A stretch of DNA of 64,000 nucleotides, from NCBI RefSeq assembly GCF_015350995.1, contig NZ_JADKRW010000002.1, positions 124,001 through 188,000 on the forward strand, given 5' to 3'. The stretch is from Curtobacterium sp. VKM Ac-1393. Its GTDB lineage: Bacteria; Actinomycetota; Actinomycetes; Actinomycetales; Microbacteriaceae. How positions within the stretch are numbered: the stretch's first letter is position 1; each line of letters starts with the position of its first letter. A program made the translations under genes and the position numbers. The notes beneath the pieces are model-generated. The model had not been told where the DNA came from, did not search any database, and saw only the letters and a program-made list of their open reading frames with translations. Shown here piece by piece: positions 15,798-25,491 of the stretch.

Positions 15798-17344
15798 GAC
15801 TCGACGGACAGCGCACGTACGGCACGGACGACGTCGTCGACGTGGTCGTGGTCGGCACCGGGGCCGGTGGTGCGCCCCTGCTCGCCTCCCTGGCCCGCCG
15901 TGGCTTGGCGGTCGTCGCCCTCGAGGCGGGGAGCAACACCGAGCCGGGTGACCACGTGCCCGACGAGGTCGCCGCCCCCGAGGACATCAACTGGATGGAC
16001 GAACGGCTGAGCGGCGGCGGCGCCCCGACGGCCTTCGGCCCGAACAACAGCGGTACCGGGGTCGGCGGCTCGACGCTGCACTGGGGCGCGTTCACCCCGC
16101 GTCCGAGCGAACACGACCTGCGCCTGCGTTCCGAGAGCGGCGCAGGCCAGGACTGGCCGATCAGCCACGCCGAGCTCACCGGCTGGATCGAACAGGTCGA
16201 GCACGACGTCGGTGTCGCCGGCCCCGAGCACTACCCCTGGGACCCGTCTCGGCGGTACCGGATGCGCCCGCCGGCCCGCAACGCCTCGTCGGACATGATG
16301 ATGCGGGGTGCGGCGGCCGCCGGGATCACCGCGACCGACGCGCCTGTCGGCCTGACGACCGAGGACCGCCACCAGGACCACCACGGTCTGCGGCACGCCT
16401 GCGTGTCGTGCGGCTCGTGCCACCAGGGCTGCCGCAACGGCGCCAAGGTCTCGATGGACACGACGTACCTGCCGGCCGCGGTGGCGTTCGGCGCCGAGAT
16501 CCGACCGGACGCGTTCGTGCACGGCATCGAGCTCGACGCGTCGGGCGCCGTCAGCGCCGTCCTGTACACCCGCGACGGTCGCGAGCACCGTCAGCGCTGC
16601 CGGGCGCTCGTGCTGGCCGCCGGCGGCATCGAGACGCCCAGGCTCCTGCTGCACACCGGCATCGCGAACGGCAGCGGCCAGGTCGGCCGGAACTTCACCG
16701 CGCACGGCGCCACCCAGGTCTGGGCACGGTTCGACCAGTCGATGCGGTCCTACCGCGGGTACCCGTCCTCGATCATCACCGAGGACTTCGTCCGCCCCGC
16801 CGACGCGGACTTCGCCGGCGGCTACTTGATCCAGAGCCTCGGGGTGCAGCCGCAGACCTTCGCCAACACGCTCGTCCGGGGCGGCGGGCTGCGCGGTGCC
16901 GAACTGGTCCGGGCGATCCAGGACTACCCGTACTCGGCGGGCGTCGGAATCAACGCCGAGTGCCTGCCGTACGACGACAACCGTCTGGTGCTCGCGGACG
17001 AGGTCGACGAGCACGGCGTCCCGCGCGCGCGGGTGTCGTTCACGCCCGGGTCCAACGAGGAAGCGATCCGCCGCCACGCTGTCCGCACCATGACGACCAT
17101 CGTCGAGGCAGCCGGCGGCACGGACGTCCGCGTGCTCGAGCGGACCGCCCACACCATCGGCACGGCGCGGATGGGCACCGACCGCGAGACCTCGGTCGTT
17201 GACCCCGACGGCCGCTCGTGGGACGTCCCGAACCTGTGGATCGCCGACAACTCGGTGTTCCCGAGTGCCGTCATCGCGAACCCCGCCCTGACAATCATGG
17301 CGTTGTCGCTCCGCACCGCCGAGCGGGTACTGCAGGCGGCCTGA
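15794..17344 (+). CDS. GMC-family oxidoreductase with CX2CX2CX3C cluster
   Basis: A 516-aa FAD enzyme. The N-terminal dinucleotide fold shows VVVGTGAGGAPLL and ALEAGS; GTGVGGSTLHWGAF is the family's flavin-attachment region. The C-terminus has the GMC catalytic pair in ERTAHTIGTARMG (His453) and VIANPALTIMAL (Asn496). Cysteines 203, 206, 209 and 213 form CVSCGSCHQGC. Cysteine clusters in this position are known in FAD-glucose and fructose dehydrogenases, where they carry an iron-sulfur centre; the same role is inferred here. The start overlaps the hydrolase/small-subunit stop (ATGA), so large and small partners are translationally coupled. Probable alcohol or sugar dehydrogenase; substrate unknown. 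Confidence 0.85.
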   Translation: MRLDGQRTYGTDDVVDVVVVGTGAGGAPLLASLARRGLAVVALEAGSNTEPGDHVPDEVAAPEDINWMDERLSGGGAPTAFGPNNSGTGVGGSTLHWGAFTPRPSEHDLRLRSESGAGQDWPISHAELTGWIEQVEHDVGVAGPEHYPWDPSRRYRMRPPARNASSDMMMRGAAAAGITATDAPVGLTTEDRHQDHHGLRHACVSCGSCHQGCRNGAKVSMDTTYLPAAVAFGAEIRPDAFVHGIELDASGAVSAVLYTRDGREHRQRCRALVLAAGGIETPRLLLHTGIANGSGQVGRNFTAHGATQVWARFDQSMRSYRGYPSSIITEDFVRPADADFAGGYLIQSLGVQPQTFANTLVRGGGLRGAELVRAIQDYPYSAGVGINAECLPYDDNRLVLADEVDEHGVPRARVSFTPGSNEEAIRRHAVRTMTTIVEAAGGTDVRVLERTAHTIGTARMGTDRETSVVDPDGRSWDVPNLWIADNSVFPSAVIANPALTIMALSLRTAERVLQAA

Positions 17345-17380
17345 CCGGCGCGGGCGGGTGGTGGCACGGATGTGCCACGA

Positions 17381-17395
17381 CCCCCCCCCCCCCCC
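17381..17395. repeat. 15-base homopolymeric C tract
   Basis: Fifteen consecutive C on the plus strand, in the 58-base gap between the convergent GMC and GIY-YIG genes. It lies outside both coding regions. Such tracts slip easily, in vivo and in sequencing. Confidence 0.9.
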
Positions 17396-17402
17396 GCTCC
17401 GC

Positions 17403-17969
17403 TCAGCCGCGCAGTGCGATCGCCTCGCTCGTCCACCGGGCGTGCAGGTCCCAGGGGTCCTCGCCGCCCGCAGCGACCGCATCGACGTGCGCGAGCAGTG
17501 CCGGGGTCACGCGGAACCACTCGGTGCCGGGGTACCGCGTCGCCGCGAACTGCACGTGCCGGCGGCGTTCGAGCGACCGGTCGCCCCGCTCGAACGCGAG
17601 CAGGTCCTGGTGCGGGATCGCCGCCAGCCGCTGCCGCGGGTTGGTCGTCGTGCCGATCTTGACCCGGTCGCCGAAGTCGTCGCGCATCCGCAGGTAGTAG
17701 ACGACGTCGACCCGTGGGGGAGCGAGATCACCGTCGGGCACGTCGCCCCACCGCCACTCGCACCTCGCGCAGACGAACGCCGTCGGGAACCGCACCCCGA
17801 TCCGCGACCCGCACACCGGGCACGGCCCCGGCAGCGCGTCCTCGACGCCGAGGTGCTCGGCCGCGGACTCCGTCACCAGCGTGACGTGCGTCGCACACAG
17901 GGGCACGCCCGCGAGCGCGTCCGCAGCGGGGCCCGCGCAACCCGGCACGCAGCACGACGAGGTGACCAT
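17403..17969 (-). CDS. Zinc-finger protein with GIY-YIG/T5orf172-like domain
   Basis: A 188-aa protein; ATG chosen because a TAGCGT -10 lies 7 bases upstream. N-terminal cysteine pairs occur in CCVPGCAG ... LCATH and CPVCGSR ... FVCARCEW, suggesting two small zinc sites. Residues about 95-165 (VYYLRMRDDFGDRVKIGTTT, NPRQRLAAIP, HVQFAATRYPGTEWFRV) match the MUG113/T5orf172 branch of the GIY-YIG nuclease superfamily: an aromatic pair, KIG..T..R and a late WF. Whether it cuts DNA cannot be told. These domains often occur in phage or solitary accessory genes; no phage context is seen here. Confidence 0.72.
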   Translation of the reverse strand: MVTSSCCVPGCAGPAADALAGVPLCATHVTLVTESAAEHLGVEDALPGPCPVCGSRIGVRFPTAFVCARCEWRWGDVPDGDLAPPRVDVVYYLRMRDDFGDRVKIGTTTNPRQRLAAIPHQDLLAFERGDRSLERRRHVQFAATRYPGTEWFRVTPALLAHVDAVAAGGEDPWDLHARWTSEAIALRG

Positions 17970-17976
17970 GCGCGGA

Positions 17977-17982
17977 ACGCTA
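17977..17982 (-). promoter_or_regulatory. -10 element, leaderless promoter
   Basis: TAGCGT on the minus strand, 7 bases before the ATG of the GIY-YIG-like gene. Confidence 0.55.
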
Positions 17983-18022
17983 GCCGGACCCACCGACGTG
18001 CCCCGTGCCTCCCGGCCGCCCC

Positions 18023-18054
18023 GCGCACCTGCGCACCCGCGCACCTGCGCACCC
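18023..18054. repeat. Two perfect 16-base tandem repeats
   Basis: GCGCACCTGCGCACCC occurs twice in a row in the gap between two leftward genes. No coding role is seen. Confidence 0.8.
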
Positions 18055-18078
18055 GCGCCGCGCCGGTGCGTACCTGCC

Positions 18079-18127
18079 GGAAACGGGCGTACCTGGTCGG
18101 TTGGAACGACCAGGTACGCCCGTTTCC
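18079..18127 (-). terminator. 21-bp perfect hairpin downstream of the SIP gene
   Basis: Perfect 21-bp stem (18079-18099 / 18107-18127) with a 7-base loop, 49 bases beyond the stop of the siderophore-interacting protein gene. No T-run follows; very stable, so a terminator or REP-like palindrome. Confidence 0.65.
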
Positions 18128-18175
18128 GCTTCCCATCGCAACCGCTCTGGGAAGAACCGGGCAGACCGAGACCCG

Positions 18176-19021
18176 TCAGTCGGTGAAGATGACGCCGACC
18201 GGCTCGCGCTTCTCCTCCTGGAACTGGTCCTCACCGCGGCCCAGCGCCCAGTAGGCCGACAGCGACATGTCGCGCTTCTCGAGTCCCCAGTCGTCCTGCA
18301 GCAGCCGACGGATCGCCTTCATCGCGGTCCGCTCGCCGTGTGCGAACACCTGGACCGGCCGGGAGGCACGGGGCAGTGCCCGGGCCGTGTCCAGCAGGAG
18401 CGTGCCCGGCTGGGCGCCGGTGGCGTCGCGGTGCAGCCACCGCAGGTCGACCCCGGCCGGGTGCGCGATCTCCTGCTCGTCGGCGGGGCCGGCGACCTCG
18501 ACCAGGGCGACGCCCGTGGCGGTCGCGGGCATCGACTCGAGTGCCGCTCCGATCGCGGGCAGCGCGCTGTCGTCACCGAGCAGGACGTGCGTGACGTCCG
18601 TGTCGTCGACGGGCGCGTAGCCGCCGCCGGGACCAGACAGGGCGAGCTTGTCGCCGGGCTGCGCCGCGGCGGCCCAGGGGCCGGCGAGCCCCTCGTCGCC
18701 GTGCACGACGAAGTCGACGGCGATGGTCTTCGCGTCGTGGTCGACCGCGCGCACGGTGTACGTGCGGCGTGCCGGACGGTCCTGCTTCGGCAGGGTCTCG
18801 CGGAGTGCTTCGAGGTCGTACGGCGGCTCCAGGCCGAGCGCGGGCTTCGCGAGCAGGAGCTTGACGTACTTGTCGGTGGCCGCGAGCTTCTCCGGGTCGG
18901 CGGTGCTCACGAACTCGTCGAAGGCCGGGCCGCCGAGGTGGACGCGCACCATGTGCGGCGAGAGCCGCTCGGTGTGGTCGACGACGAAGACGTGCTGGGT
19001 GCGTTTGGACTTGGAGCTCAT
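18176..19021 (-). CDS. Siderophore-interacting protein (SIP family flavin reductase)
   Basis: A 281-aa member of the ViuB/YqjH family, cytoplasmic FAD enzymes that reduce ferric siderophores to release iron. Visible markers: HMVRVHLGGPAF, FAD-binding RRTYTVRAVD, VDFVVHGDEGLAGPWAAAAQPGD, the NAD(P)H-domain GDDSALPAIGAALE, VFAHGE, and the C-terminal SLSAYWALGRGEDQFQEEKRE. The ATG has a good ribosome site (AGGAGAGAGGAAG) about 9 bases upstream. It is divergent from heme oxygenase across a single IdeR/DtxR box, so iron repression of both directions is likely. Confidence 0.92.
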   Translation of the reverse strand: MSSKSKRTQHVFVVDHTERLSPHMVRVHLGGPAFDEFVSTADPEKLAATDKYVKLLLAKPALGLEPPYDLEALRETLPKQDRPARRTYTVRAVDHDAKTIAVDFVVHGDEGLAGPWAAAAQPGDKLALSGPGGGYAPVDDTDVTHVLLGDDSALPAIGAALESMPATATGVALVEVAGPADEQEIAHPAGVDLRWLHRDATGAQPGTLLLDTARALPRASRPVQVFAHGERTAMKAIRRLLQDDWGLEKRDMSLSAYWALGRGEDQFQEEKREPVGVIFTD

Positions 19022-19045
19022 CGGTACGAGCTTCCTCTCTCCTGC

Positions 19046-19073
19046 TTGACGTTTGCGTTACTAAGGTTAGCCT
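19046..19073 (+). promoter_or_regulatory. Promoter of the heme oxygenase gene (leaderless)
   Basis: -35 TTGACG (19046-19051), 16-bp spacer, -10 TAGCCT (19068-19073), then 6 bases to the ATG at 19080. The predicted transcript starts at the start codon. No ribosome site is present. Confidence 0.65.
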
Positions 19074-19080
19074 TACCTCA
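19062..19080. promoter_or_regulatory. IdeR/DtxR iron box
   Basis: TAAGGTTAGCCTTACCTCA matches the 19-base IdeR/DtxR consensus TWAGGTWAGSCTWACCTWA at 18 positions. It covers the -10 element and the first base of the heme oxygenase start codon, and lies 41 bases upstream of the divergent SIP gene. Iron-loaded IdeR would block transcription both ways. Confidence 0.85.
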
Positions 19081-19760
19081 TGGACACGACCGTCATCCCG
19101 TTCTCCGAGCTGCTGCGCAAGCGCACACGTCGCTCGCACGGCTCCTCGGCCGGGAACGGCTTCATGCACGACCTGCTCGGCGGGAAGTGCGACGTCGCCG
19201 ACTACGCCGCGTTGCTCGGACAGTACTCGTTCGTCTACGACGCCCTGGAGCGTGCGGCCGAACGGATGGCGGACCACCCGGTGGCGGCACCCTTCGTCAC
19301 CTCGCAGCTCACCCGGATGCCGGCGATCCGTGCCGACCTCGAGTACCTGATCGGCCCGGACTGGTCCGAGCTGGTCTGCCCGCTCCCCGCCACGACGGCA
19401 TACGTGCGGCGGCTCAACGAGGTCGCGGCCGAGTGGCCGGGCGGCTTCGTCGCGCACCACTACACGCGGTACCTCGGCGACCTGTCCGGCGGGCAGATGA
19501 TCGGGCGGATGCTCTCCGACCAGTTCGACTTCGACACGAACGGCGTCCTGTTCTACATCTTCGACCAGGTCGCCGACCCGAGCGCCTTCAAGGACACGTA
19601 CCGCGCGCAGCTCGACGCGGCGCCGTGGACGGCCGACGAGCAGGAGCGGGTCATCGCCGAGGTCGAGCTGGCCTACTCGCTCAACAGCGGTCTGCTCGCG
19701 GGGCTCGACGCACGCCGGCGTCCGGTGACCGACGGTGGTGACGTGGCGGTGACCGCGTGA
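19080..19760 (+). CDS. hmuO: Heme oxygenase (biliverdin-producing)
   Basis: A 226-aa heme oxygenase of the HmuO/HO-1 family, which opens heme to biliverdin, CO and Fe2+. The proximal heme ligand fits His20 in RTRRSH, followed by GFMHDLLGGKCD. The distal helix reads AHHYTRYLGDLSGGQMIGRML (the conserved GDLSGGQ glycines), and FYIF..V.D...FKD.YR is the C-terminal signature. The start is fixed by a leaderless promoter under an IdeR box. The next gene (DUF2470) overlaps by 4 bases. Role: iron acquisition from heme under iron limitation. The gene symbol is by analogy with Corynebacterium hmuO. Confidence 0.93.
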   Translation: MDTTVIPFSELLRKRTRRSHGSSAGNGFMHDLLGGKCDVADYAALLGQYSFVYDALERAAERMADHPVAAPFVTSQLTRMPAIRADLEYLIGPDWSELVCPLPATTAYVRRLNEVAAEWPGGFVAHHYTRYLGDLSGGQMIGRMLSDQFDFDTNGVLFYIFDQVADPSAFKDTYRAQLDAAPWTADEQERVIAEVELAYSLNSGLLAGLDARRRPVTDGGDVAVTA

Positions 19761-20050
19761 CCGAGCCGTTCGACGACGAGGCACGCCGCGCGATCCTCCG
19801 GCACATGAACGCCGACCACGCGGTCGACAACCTCGTGATCGTCCGGGCGAACGGCGCCGCGACCGCCGTGGCCGCGACGATGACCGAGATCGACGCGATC
19901 GCCGGGGTGTGGCTCGCCCGGCTCGACGACGGTGACGAGGAGCAGGTCATCGTGCCGTGGACCGCGCCGCTGACCGATCGTCGTTCGGCGCGGACGCAGA
20001 TCGTCGAGGTCCACTCCGCCGCCCAGGCGCAGCTCGCCGGACCGAGCTGA
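19757..20050 (+). CDS. DUF2470 domain protein
   Basis: A 97-aa protein starting at GTG overlapping the heme oxygenase stop. It is a stand-alone DUF2470 domain: ARRAILRHMNADHAVDNLVIVRANG with the conserved HMN.DH motif, then MTEIDAIAGVWLARLD. This domain is found at the C-terminus of HugZ-type heme-utilisation proteins and in pyridoxamine-oxidase-like proteins. Coupling to heme oxygenase suggests a heme-handling accessory role; this is inference. Confidence 0.8.
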   Translation: MTEPFDDEARRAILRHMNADHAVDNLVIVRANGAATAVAATMTEIDAIAGVWLARLDDGDEEQVIVPWTAPLTDRRSARTQIVEVHSAAQAQLAGPS

Positions 20051-20152
20051 GCGCGTGCTGCGCCGACCAGACGGTCGACGTCACGCGTGGCCGCGGGCCG
20101 ATACGCTGCTCGGAGCCGGGACGCTGTTCCCGGACGACCCCGAAAGGACTCC

Positions 20153-22810
<2,658 letters not shown>

Positions 22811-22835
22811 TACCCGACCAGCGGAGTGCGTCGAA

Positions 22836-22869
22836 GACGCCGGGTCCCGATCCGGGACCCGGCGTCTTT
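22836..22869 (+). terminator. Rho-independent terminator of ppc
   Basis: Perfect 14-bp stem (22836-22849 / 22853-22866), 3-base loop, then TTT. It starts 26 bases after the ppc stop. Confidence 0.85.
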
Positions 22870-22941
22870 GTGCGCGGAGAGACGGGTCGAACCGGTAGGT
22901 TGCTGGTTGCAAGGCGCACCGATCAGAGGAGACCACCCGGC

Positions 22942-23277
22942 ATGGACATCGTCGTACACGAAGCGCAGCCCGACACCGCGGTCCTGGAGTGCAGCGGACG
23001 CCTCAACATGGTGTCCGCGCCCGCGTTCCGCGAGGCCGTGGCGCAGGTCGTCGCCGACGGTCGTGCCCGCGTCGTCGTCGAGCTCTCCGGAGTGGAGTTC
23101 ATGGACTCGTCCGGCCTCGGCGCCCTGGTCGGCAGCCTGAAGACGGCCCGCCAGGCAGGTGGCGACCTCCGCATCGCGGCGCCGTCCGAGCAGGTGCAGA
23201 TGGTCCTGCAGCTGTCCAACATCGACAAGATCCTCCGCACGTACCCCGACGGGGACAGTGCGGTCACCGACTGGTGA
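22942..23277 (+). CDS. STAS-domain anti-sigma factor antagonist
   Basis: A 111-aa single STAS domain of the SpoIIAA/RsbV type. The phosphorylatable serine site is visible in VEFMDSSGLGALVGSLKTAR, and GRLNMVSAPAFREAV is the first helix. Such proteins bind a partner kinase/anti-sigma factor when unphosphorylated and release it from a sigma factor. ATG with ribosome site GAGGAG about 10 bases upstream; a TAGGTT -10 at 22896-22901 fits a promoter after the ppc terminator. The next gene encodes the expected ATPase partner and overlaps by one base. Confidence 0.88.
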   Translation: MDIVVHEAQPDTAVLECSGRLNMVSAPAFREAVAQVVADGRARVVVELSGVEFMDSSGLGALVGSLKTARQAGGDLRIAAPSEQVQMVLQLSNIDKILRTYPDGDSAVTDW

Positions 23278-23690
23278 TGACCGCCTCGGCCGCCGAGCAC
23301 ACGCTCGAGCTGTCCTGCCCGCCGGACGACGTGTCCGCCGTGCACGAGTTCCTGGCGAACGTGTGGCAGCACGATCCGTCGATCTCCGTCGAGGACCGGA
23401 TGGCCCTCGAACTCGCGATCGTCGAACTGGCGTCGAACGTCATCGAGCACGGCGCCGGTCCCCACGGAGTGTCGTGCCGCCTCCGACTCGAGGTCGACGC
23501 CGAGCGGTTCTCCGCGCTGCTGTCCGACGACGGCGTGGCAGCCGTGGTGGACACCGACGCCGCTCGGCTGCCGGACGGGCTCGTGGAGAGCGGACGCGGG
23601 CTGGCACTGGTCCGGATGGTGGTCGACGACCTGCGGTACGAGCGCGTCGCCGACGAGAACCGCTGGACGGTCCGGCGCGCCCGACACTGA
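23277..23690 (+). CDS. RsbW-family ATP-binding anti-sigma regulator
   Basis: A 137-aa GHKL-type ATPase of the SpoIIAB/RsbW family. N-box: LELAIVELASNVIEHGAG (Glu and Asn of E..N). G1-like box: LSDDGVA; G2-like ESGRGLALVRMVVDDLRYER. It likely phosphorylates the STAS protein encoded immediately upstream. No sigma factor or PP2C phosphatase gene lies next to the pair, so the target sigma factor, if any, must be encoded elsewhere. The ATG is the last A of the preceding TGA; an in-frame GTG lies one codon earlier. Confidence 0.85.
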   Translation: MTASAAEHTLELSCPPDDVSAVHEFLANVWQHDPSISVEDRMALELAIVELASNVIEHGAGPHGVSCRLRLEVDAERFSALLSDDGVAAVVDTDAARLPDGLVESGRGLALVRMVVDDLRYERVADENRWTVRRARH

Positions 23691-23811
23691 GCCGCCGTCC
23701 GACCGGACCGGCATGCCCGGTTCGTCCGTCTCGCGCACTCCACGGGCCACTATCCGCAAACTGGAACGCGGGATTCCCGGAGTCCGAGACGGCCGTGTCA
23801 CGATTCGCGCG

Positions 23812-24771
23812 ATGACAGTCGAACCGGATCCCAGGATCAGTTTCGAGACGGCGGGGAGCGATCTCGACGCTGCCGTGCACATGTACGAGGACGCCTACGC
23901 CAGTGTGGGCTTCACCGCGAACCGCACGGAGCGCCCGTTCGCGTACCGTTTCCGCGTCGTCGGCGACGACGTGATGTCCTTCCGGTCGACCCGGTTCGAC
24001 GCGCGGATGCGGGGCGAGCTCGACGTCCGTGACGAGTACGTGGTGATGTGGATCACCGACGGCGGCGGTCGGGTCGACGTCGGCCGGCAAGAGGTCGCGT
24101 TCACACCCGGCACCCCGATGATGTTCCCGACCGGTCGACCCTTCGCGTTCGACCTGCGCGACGTCCGGCAGAGCCTGGTGCAGTTCGACCGGACCGCCCT
24201 CGAGCGCGTCGCCGCCGAGGTCCACGGAGAACAACCGGGCCCGCTCGTGTTCGACCACACGGCGACGCCCCGCAAGGCCGATCTGCGGGCCTGGAACACG
24301 CAGGTGCAGCGCGCCGCCGCGACCGTGCTCGGCCGTGCCGACGTCAGCACGCTCGCCCTCGCCGAGACCGCACGCGAGACCGCGCGGGCGCTGCTCCGGA
24401 CGTTCCCGCACGAGCTGCTGGCCCCCGACGTGCCCCTGCCGCAGGGAGCCACCGGCCGGGTCGGCGAGGCCGTCGAGTACATGCACGCCTTCGCACACAC
24501 CCCGATCTCGACCACCGACGTCGCCGAACACGTCGGGCTGAGCGTCCGCGGCCTGCAACAGGCGTTCCAGCGGCAGGTCGGCACCGCCCCGAACGCGATG
24601 CTGCGCGGGATCCGCCTCGACCGGGTCCGCGAAGAGCTGCGGCGGGCGTCGGCGGGGGACCTCACCGTCGCCAGCGTCGCGATGCGGTGGGGGTTCGCGC
24701 ACCTCGGTCGGTTCTCAGCTGCCTACGCGGCCCGCTTCGGCGAGTACCCGCGCGACACGCTGCAGCACTGA
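23812..24771 (+). CDS. AraC-family transcriptional regulator
   Basis: A 319-aa regulator. The N-terminal half (FRVVGDDVMSFRSTRF, VVMWITDGGG, MMFPTGRPFAFDLRDVRQSLVQFDR) fits the AraC-binding-like cupin fold. The C-terminal ~100 residues are a double helix-turn-helix: STTDVAEHVGLSVRGLQQAFQRQVGTAPNAMLRGIRLDRVREELRRA in the first motif, then VASVAMRWGFAHLGRFSAAYAARFGEYP. I take the ATG at 23812; a longer frame upstream starts inside a region without a ribosome site. No ligand or target can be read; the neighbouring hydrolase gene 17 bases downstream is one candidate target. Confidence 0.88.
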   Translation: MTVEPDPRISFETAGSDLDAAVHMYEDAYASVGFTANRTERPFAYRFRVVGDDVMSFRSTRFDARMRGELDVRDEYVVMWITDGGGRVDVGRQEVAFTPGTPMMFPTGRPFAFDLRDVRQSLVQFDRTALERVAAEVHGEQPGPLVFDHTATPRKADLRAWNTQVQRAAATVLGRADVSTLALAETARETARALLRTFPHELLAPDVPLPQGATGRVGEAVEYMHAFAHTPISTTDVAEHVGLSVRGLQQAFQRQVGTAPNAMLRGIRLDRVREELRRASAGDLTVASVAMRWGFAHLGRFSAAYAARFGEYPRDTLQH

Positions 24772-24776
24772 TTCGG

Positions 24777-24782
24777 TACGCT
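24777..24782 (+). promoter_or_regulatory. -10 element, leaderless promoter
   Basis: TACGCT followed by 6 bases and the GTG at 24789. It overlaps the end of the gap after the AraC gene. Confidence 0.55.
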
Positions 24783-24788
24783 GCCCGG

Positions 24789-25373
24789 GTGAGCAGACCT
24801 CGACCGTGGGTGATCGTGCCCGGGATCTGGAACTCCGACGCGGAGCACTGGCAGTCCGGCTGGGAGCGGGAACGCGGCGACGACGCGGTCCGCATCGACC
24901 CGGCGTCCTGGGGTGAGCCGGAACCCGGGGACTGGCGGGACGCGATCTCCCGGGCGGTCGCGTCGTGTGCCGAGCCGCCCGTGCTCGTCGCGCACAGCCT
25001 GGGCGTCCTCGCCGTCGCCGAGTGGCTCGCCACGAACGCGACGAACACCGACGGCACCACGACGTCCACCGTCGCGGGAGCCTTCCTCGTCGCTCCACCG
25101 GACCCCGACGCGCCGGGCTTCCCCGCCGCAGCTGCGGGGTTCAGCGCACCACGACGAGTCCGGACGGCCGAAGGGGCTGCCCGCACGCCGATCCGGATGG
25201 TCGTGAGCGACGACGACCCGTACTGCACCCTCGACCGGGCCCTGGGGTTCGCGGACGCGATGGGTGCCACGGTCCTGCGCGTCGGCGCCCTCGGGCACGT
25301 GAACGTCGCGAGCGGCGTCGGTGACTGGCCGGCCGGCAGGGAGCTGCTGCGCGCCTTCGAGGACACCCTCTGA
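24789..25373 (+). CDS. RBBP9/YdeN-family serine hydrolase
   Basis: A 194-aa small alpha/beta hydrolase. The family opener IVPGIWNSDAEHWQSGWERE is clear. The nucleophile is in PVLVAHSLGVLAVAEWL, the acid in MVVSDDDPYCTLDRA and the histidine in RVGALGHVN. Bacterial members are poorly characterised esterases. GTG start is set by a leaderless promoter. Stands alone between the AraC gene and an unknown gene. Confidence 0.87.
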   Translation: MSRPRPWVIVPGIWNSDAEHWQSGWERERGDDAVRIDPASWGEPEPGDWRDAISRAVASCAEPPVLVAHSLGVLAVAEWLATNATNTDGTTTSTVAGAFLVAPPDPDAPGFPAAAAGFSAPRRVRTAEGAARTPIRMVVSDDDPYCTLDRALGFADAMGATVLRVGALGHVNVASGVGDWPAGRELLRAFEDTL

Positions 25374-25479
25374 GCCGTACCCCGACGGGGCGGTCGACAC
25401 GCCGTTCACCTTCGCGGCGATATGGCAGGGATTGCTGCGACACACCGCGGATGTCCCCAGTTCTCGCGTCCGCGATATT

Positions 25480-25485
25480 TATCCT
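25480..25485 (+). promoter_or_regulatory. -10 element, leaderless promoter
   Basis: TATCCT, then 6 bases, then the ATG at 25492. The surrounding bases (GATATTTATCC) are the most AT-rich stretch nearby. Confidence 0.6.
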
Positions 25486-25491
25486 TCGGAC

